Assembly (NCBI GenBank): GCA_001797695.1 | Contig: MGQD01000058.1 | Span: forward strand, 1-8,972 | DNA: 8,972 nucleotides | Origin: Deltaproteobacteria bacterium RBG_13_49_15 | GTDB taxonomy: Bacteria > Desulfobacterota > Desulfobacteria > Desulfobacterales > UBA2156 | Direction: 5' to 3' | Shown here: positions 6,990-8,972 of the stretch, piece by piece | Position numbering within the stretch: position 1 is the stretch's first letter | Layout of the letters: each line of letters opens with the position of its first letter | Position numbers and translations under genes: made by a program | The notes under the pieces: generated by a model | What the model saw: only the letters and a program-made list of their open reading frames with translations | The model's database searches: none | Told to the model about the DNA's origin: nothing

Positions 6990-8549
6990 TCAAATGACCA
7001 TTTTTGCATTCGGCGCCGGAGCGTATTTAAGCCTTTCTTCTTCTTCCAGGTAGTCAAGGTGAACCAACAGATCTGATCGGCCTCTGAGTTGCCGGATGCT
7101 CCGCATCCCGAATTGCCTTAACAGTTCACACCATTGCTTTCGCCATGCCGTATACATATTGACGATCCGTCTTTCAGCCCAATCCTCTGTAATCAGATGC
7201 CCGAGCTCAGGATCGGTTGTGGCGATTCCTCTGGCACAACCGCGTCCGCTTTCACAGTTTCCGCACCTGACGCATTCCAGGGCAACCAGCTCCGCGGTTC
7301 CAATGACGGCGCCGTCGGCTCCCAGCGCAATCGCCTTTGCAACATCCATCGCATTTCGGATCCCGCCGCTGGCGATCAGGCAGATGTCGTCGCGGACACC
7401 TTCATCGGTCATGAACCGGTGCACTTTAGGGACGGCATATTCAATCGGCATGGCGATGTTTTTTTTAGCGATGTCTGGAGCAGCGCCGGTTCCCCCATAG
7501 CTTCCATCCAGATGGATGATATGAGCGCCGGCATAATAGCTTCCCACTGCAACCATGTCGACATCGGTGGGAGTTGAAACCTTAACGGAAACCAGCGCCT
7601 CCGGATTGATTTCCTTGATCCAGTCCACATGTTTTTTATGGTCTTCCACGGAATAGACGCTGTGGAACGGAAAAGGTGAAAACAGGGCGTTTCCCACAAC
7701 CGTTTCCCTTATGGCTGCAACTTCCGGTGTGACTTTATCTCCAAGGAGATGTCCTCCCAGACCCGGTTTGGCTCCCTGTGCATATTTGAATTCCACCACC
7801 GGTGCGTGCAGAATCGTTTCTTCCCGCACTCCGAACAGGCCTGTAGCGACCTGAGTGATGACATGCCGAGAATAAGGGGTGAGTTCGCGAGGATAACCCC
7901 CTTCGCCGGTGCAGGTAAGCGTGTTCAGCCGTGAAGCGGCACGGGCGCGCCCCACCATAACCGAAAGCGCTGTTGACCCATAAGACATCCCGCCGCCGTA
8001 ACATGGGATGGAGATCCGGATGCGGGGGCGCGAGTCTTTCCGTTTGTTCAGATCGATTCCCATATCGACCTCCTCATCCGGGATATCCAAAAAGCTATTC
8101 GGATGAGGAATTTTAAATCGGATCTTGTCAAATCCGCCTCTGGAGTATCCCAGATGATATTCCAGGTCACCGGCGGGCAGGCGGCCTGTTTCGGCCATTT
8201 CCCAATGTCCGATGAGCATTTCCGGCGACCATCGGTAGTCTCCCAGGGTATCGAGGATCGGATTTAGGCGGAGGGTGAGCGCTTTTTCCGGGCAGCGGTC
8301 GATGCAATAAAATTCATTTTTTTTACAGGTAAATCCGATGCATTTGTGGCTTTTGGGCCTCAACGGCAGGGAAAAGGTGTCGTATCTCGGATGCACTCCA
8401 TAGGGGCAGAGGGTTGAACAGAGGCCGCACGATATGCATTTTGAGTTTCGGTAAATGATATATTTGCCGATCGCGTGCCTGAACCTGGAGGGCGTTTCAA
8501 CGGCTTCGGAAAGTGAAAAACGGTGGATGCGTTGTTCCATTTCATTCAT
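6990..8549 (-). CDS. FMN-binding glutamate synthase domain protein with N-terminal ferredoxin module
   Basis: This 519-residue protein carries the synthase barrel, where ammonia and a 2-oxo acid (2-oxoglutarate in true glutamate synthase) are reductively joined on FMN. Residues 38 to 86 hold two cysteine groups for 4Fe-4S clusters: C38-x2-C41-x2-C44-x3-C48-P, and a looser C70-x4-C75-x6-C82-x3-C86-P. The barrel (about 145 to 470) shows YGGGMSYGS at 184 to 192, TGEGGYPRE at 214 to 222, KYAQGAKPGLGGHLLGDKV at 255 to 273, VSVKVS at 320 to 325, HLDGSYGGTGAAP at 346 to 358, and ASGGIRNAMDVAKAIALGAD at 393 to 412. A third cysteine group, C426-x2-C429-x2-C432-x5-C438, sits where GltB binds its 3Fe-4S cluster. 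Archaeal-type glutamate synthases have a similar ferredoxin-plus-barrel layout. Its ATG overlaps the stop of the upstream paralogue (ATGA), with CAGG six bases before it; translation is probably coupled. The downstream partner supplies the amidotransferase. No NAD(P)H-binding domain is present. Confidence 0.95.
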   Translation of the reverse strand: MNEMEQRIHRFSLSEAVETPSRFRHAIGKYIIYRNSKCISCGLCSTLCPYGVHPRYDTFSLPLRPKSHKCIGFTCKKNEFYCIDRCPEKALTLRLNPILDTLGDYRWSPEMLIGHWEMAETGRLPAGDLEYHLGYSRGGFDKIRFKIPHPNSFLDIPDEEVDMGIDLNKRKDSRPRIRISIPCYGGGMSYGSTALSVMVGRARAASRLNTLTCTGEGGYPRELTPYSRHVITQVATGLFGVREETILHAPVVEFKYAQGAKPGLGGHLLGDKVTPEVAAIRETVVGNALFSPFPFHSVYSVEDHKKHVDWIKEINPEALVSVKVSTPTDVDMVAVGSYYAGAHIIHLDGSYGGTGAAPDIAKKNIAMPIEYAVPKVHRFMTDEGVRDDICLIASGGIRNAMDVAKAIALGADGAVIGTAELVALECVRCGNCESGRGCARGIATTDPELGHLITEDWAERRIVNMYTAWRKQWCELLRQFGMRSIRQLRGRSDLLVHLDYLEEEERLKYAPAPNAKMVI

Positions 8550-8972
8550 ATCAAGCCTGAAACCTTTCTTTCACCGAACAGGGGTGAAAAGATATCTTTC
8601 TCCATCTCTTCGAACCACATGGATCGGCCGACCTCCCCCCGCAGACGCCGGGCTTCCCTGATTCCCATCGCGCCCATCACTTCAATGAGTTGGCCGTGCC
8701 AGGCGCCGACGAGGTTGATGATGCGGCGGCTTCCCCAAACCGGATCGATCTCCTTGTCGAGCTGAACCGGGCATGAAAGGCCCTGACGACATCGGTGACA
8801 GAGCCGGCATTCAAGAGCGACAAGCAGCACATCGTCCACGGCAATCCCGTCGGCGCCGCAAATGATGGCCTTGGCCATATGCTCAGCCATTGCGATCCCT
8901 CCGGAAAAAATCAGATTGATCCTCTGGCGGCAGGAACCATCCACCATCCCGAGATGGACCTTGCGGATCATC
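8546..8972 (-). CDS. Second FMN-binding glutamate synthase domain protein (partial, N-terminus beyond right edge)
   Basis: Only the last 141 residues or so are in the window; the frame runs off the right edge, so the methionine codon at 8971 is internal, not a start. What remains is the end of an FMN barrel of the glutamate synthase family: LIFSGGIAMAEHMAKAIICG (phosphate-binding end of the barrel), then ALEC with the cysteine group C-x2-C-x2-C-x5-C, then WGSRRIINLVGAWHGQ and GAMGIREARRLRGEVGRSM. The downstream gene has the same order (SGGIRNAMDVAKAI, LVALECVRC, ERRIVNMYTAW, GMRSIRQLRG), so the two are paralogues, but they differ at many positions and are not a recent duplication. Its TGA overlaps the next ATG by four bases. 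Whether it also has an N-terminal iron-sulfur module or a complete FMN site cannot be seen here. Confidence 0.9.
   Translation of the reverse strand, partial: MIRKVHLGMVDGSCRQRINLIFSGGIAMAEHMAKAIICGADGIAVDDVLLVALECRLCHRCRQGLSCPVQLDKEIDPVWGSRRIINLVGAWHGQLIEVMGAMGIREARRLRGEVGRSMWFEEMEKDIFSPLFGERKVSGLI

Noticed and set aside
8546..8971. A free-standing 141-residue protein starting at 8971
   Set aside because: The methionine codon is one base from the window edge and the sequence begins inside a barrel domain, so it is the tail of a longer gene and not a small protein or a truncated pseudogene.

Overview
The window is a compact block of amide-nitrogen metabolism genes, all reading on the minus strand. 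Transcription therefore runs from the right edge to the left edge. In that order the window holds: (1) the C-terminal part of an FMN-barrel protein of the glutamate synthase family, cut by the right edge; (2) a complete second FMN-barrel paralogue of 519 residues with an N-terminal iron-sulfur module; (3) an 899-residue protein that joins a class II glutamine amidotransferase domain directly to the GXGXG beta-helix domain of glutamate synthase; (4) carA and (5) carB, the two subunits of carbamoyl phosphate synthetase, with carB cut by the left edge just inside its allosteric domain. Almost all of the window is coding; the longest non-coding stretch is 127 bases.

The three genes on the right look like a dismantled glutamate synthase. 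The usual bacterial large subunit is one chain of about 1,500 residues, ordered amidotransferase, central domain, FMN barrel, GXGXG. Here the first and last domains are fused and the FMN barrel is separate, and the barrel is present twice. The first two genes overlap by four bases (ATGA) and the third follows after 36 bases, so they very probably form one operon and one complex. No pyridine-nucleotide subunit (GltD type) is visible. The eight cysteines at the N-terminus of the complete barrel protein suggest electrons arrive through ferredoxin-like clusters, but the donor and the final amino acceptor cannot be read from sequence.

The carAB pair is separated from the synthase genes by a 127-base AT-rich gap that may carry its own promoter. 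CarA frees ammonia from glutamine with a class I (Cys-His-Glu) site, while the protein next door does the same chemistry with an unrelated class II (N-terminal Cys) site. Two independent glutamine-consuming systems therefore sit side by side: one feeding pyrimidines and arginine, the other probably glutamate or a related amino acid.

Base composition is moderate, near half G+C by eye. The split glutamate synthase with a ferredoxin module, together with the wording of the Car proteins, is most reminiscent of anaerobic Deltaproteobacteria (Desulfobacterota; sulfate-reducing or syntrophic lineages). That placement is an inference from recalled protein family patterns, not from a search. No RNA gene, mobile element, CRISPR array or substantial repeat was seen.
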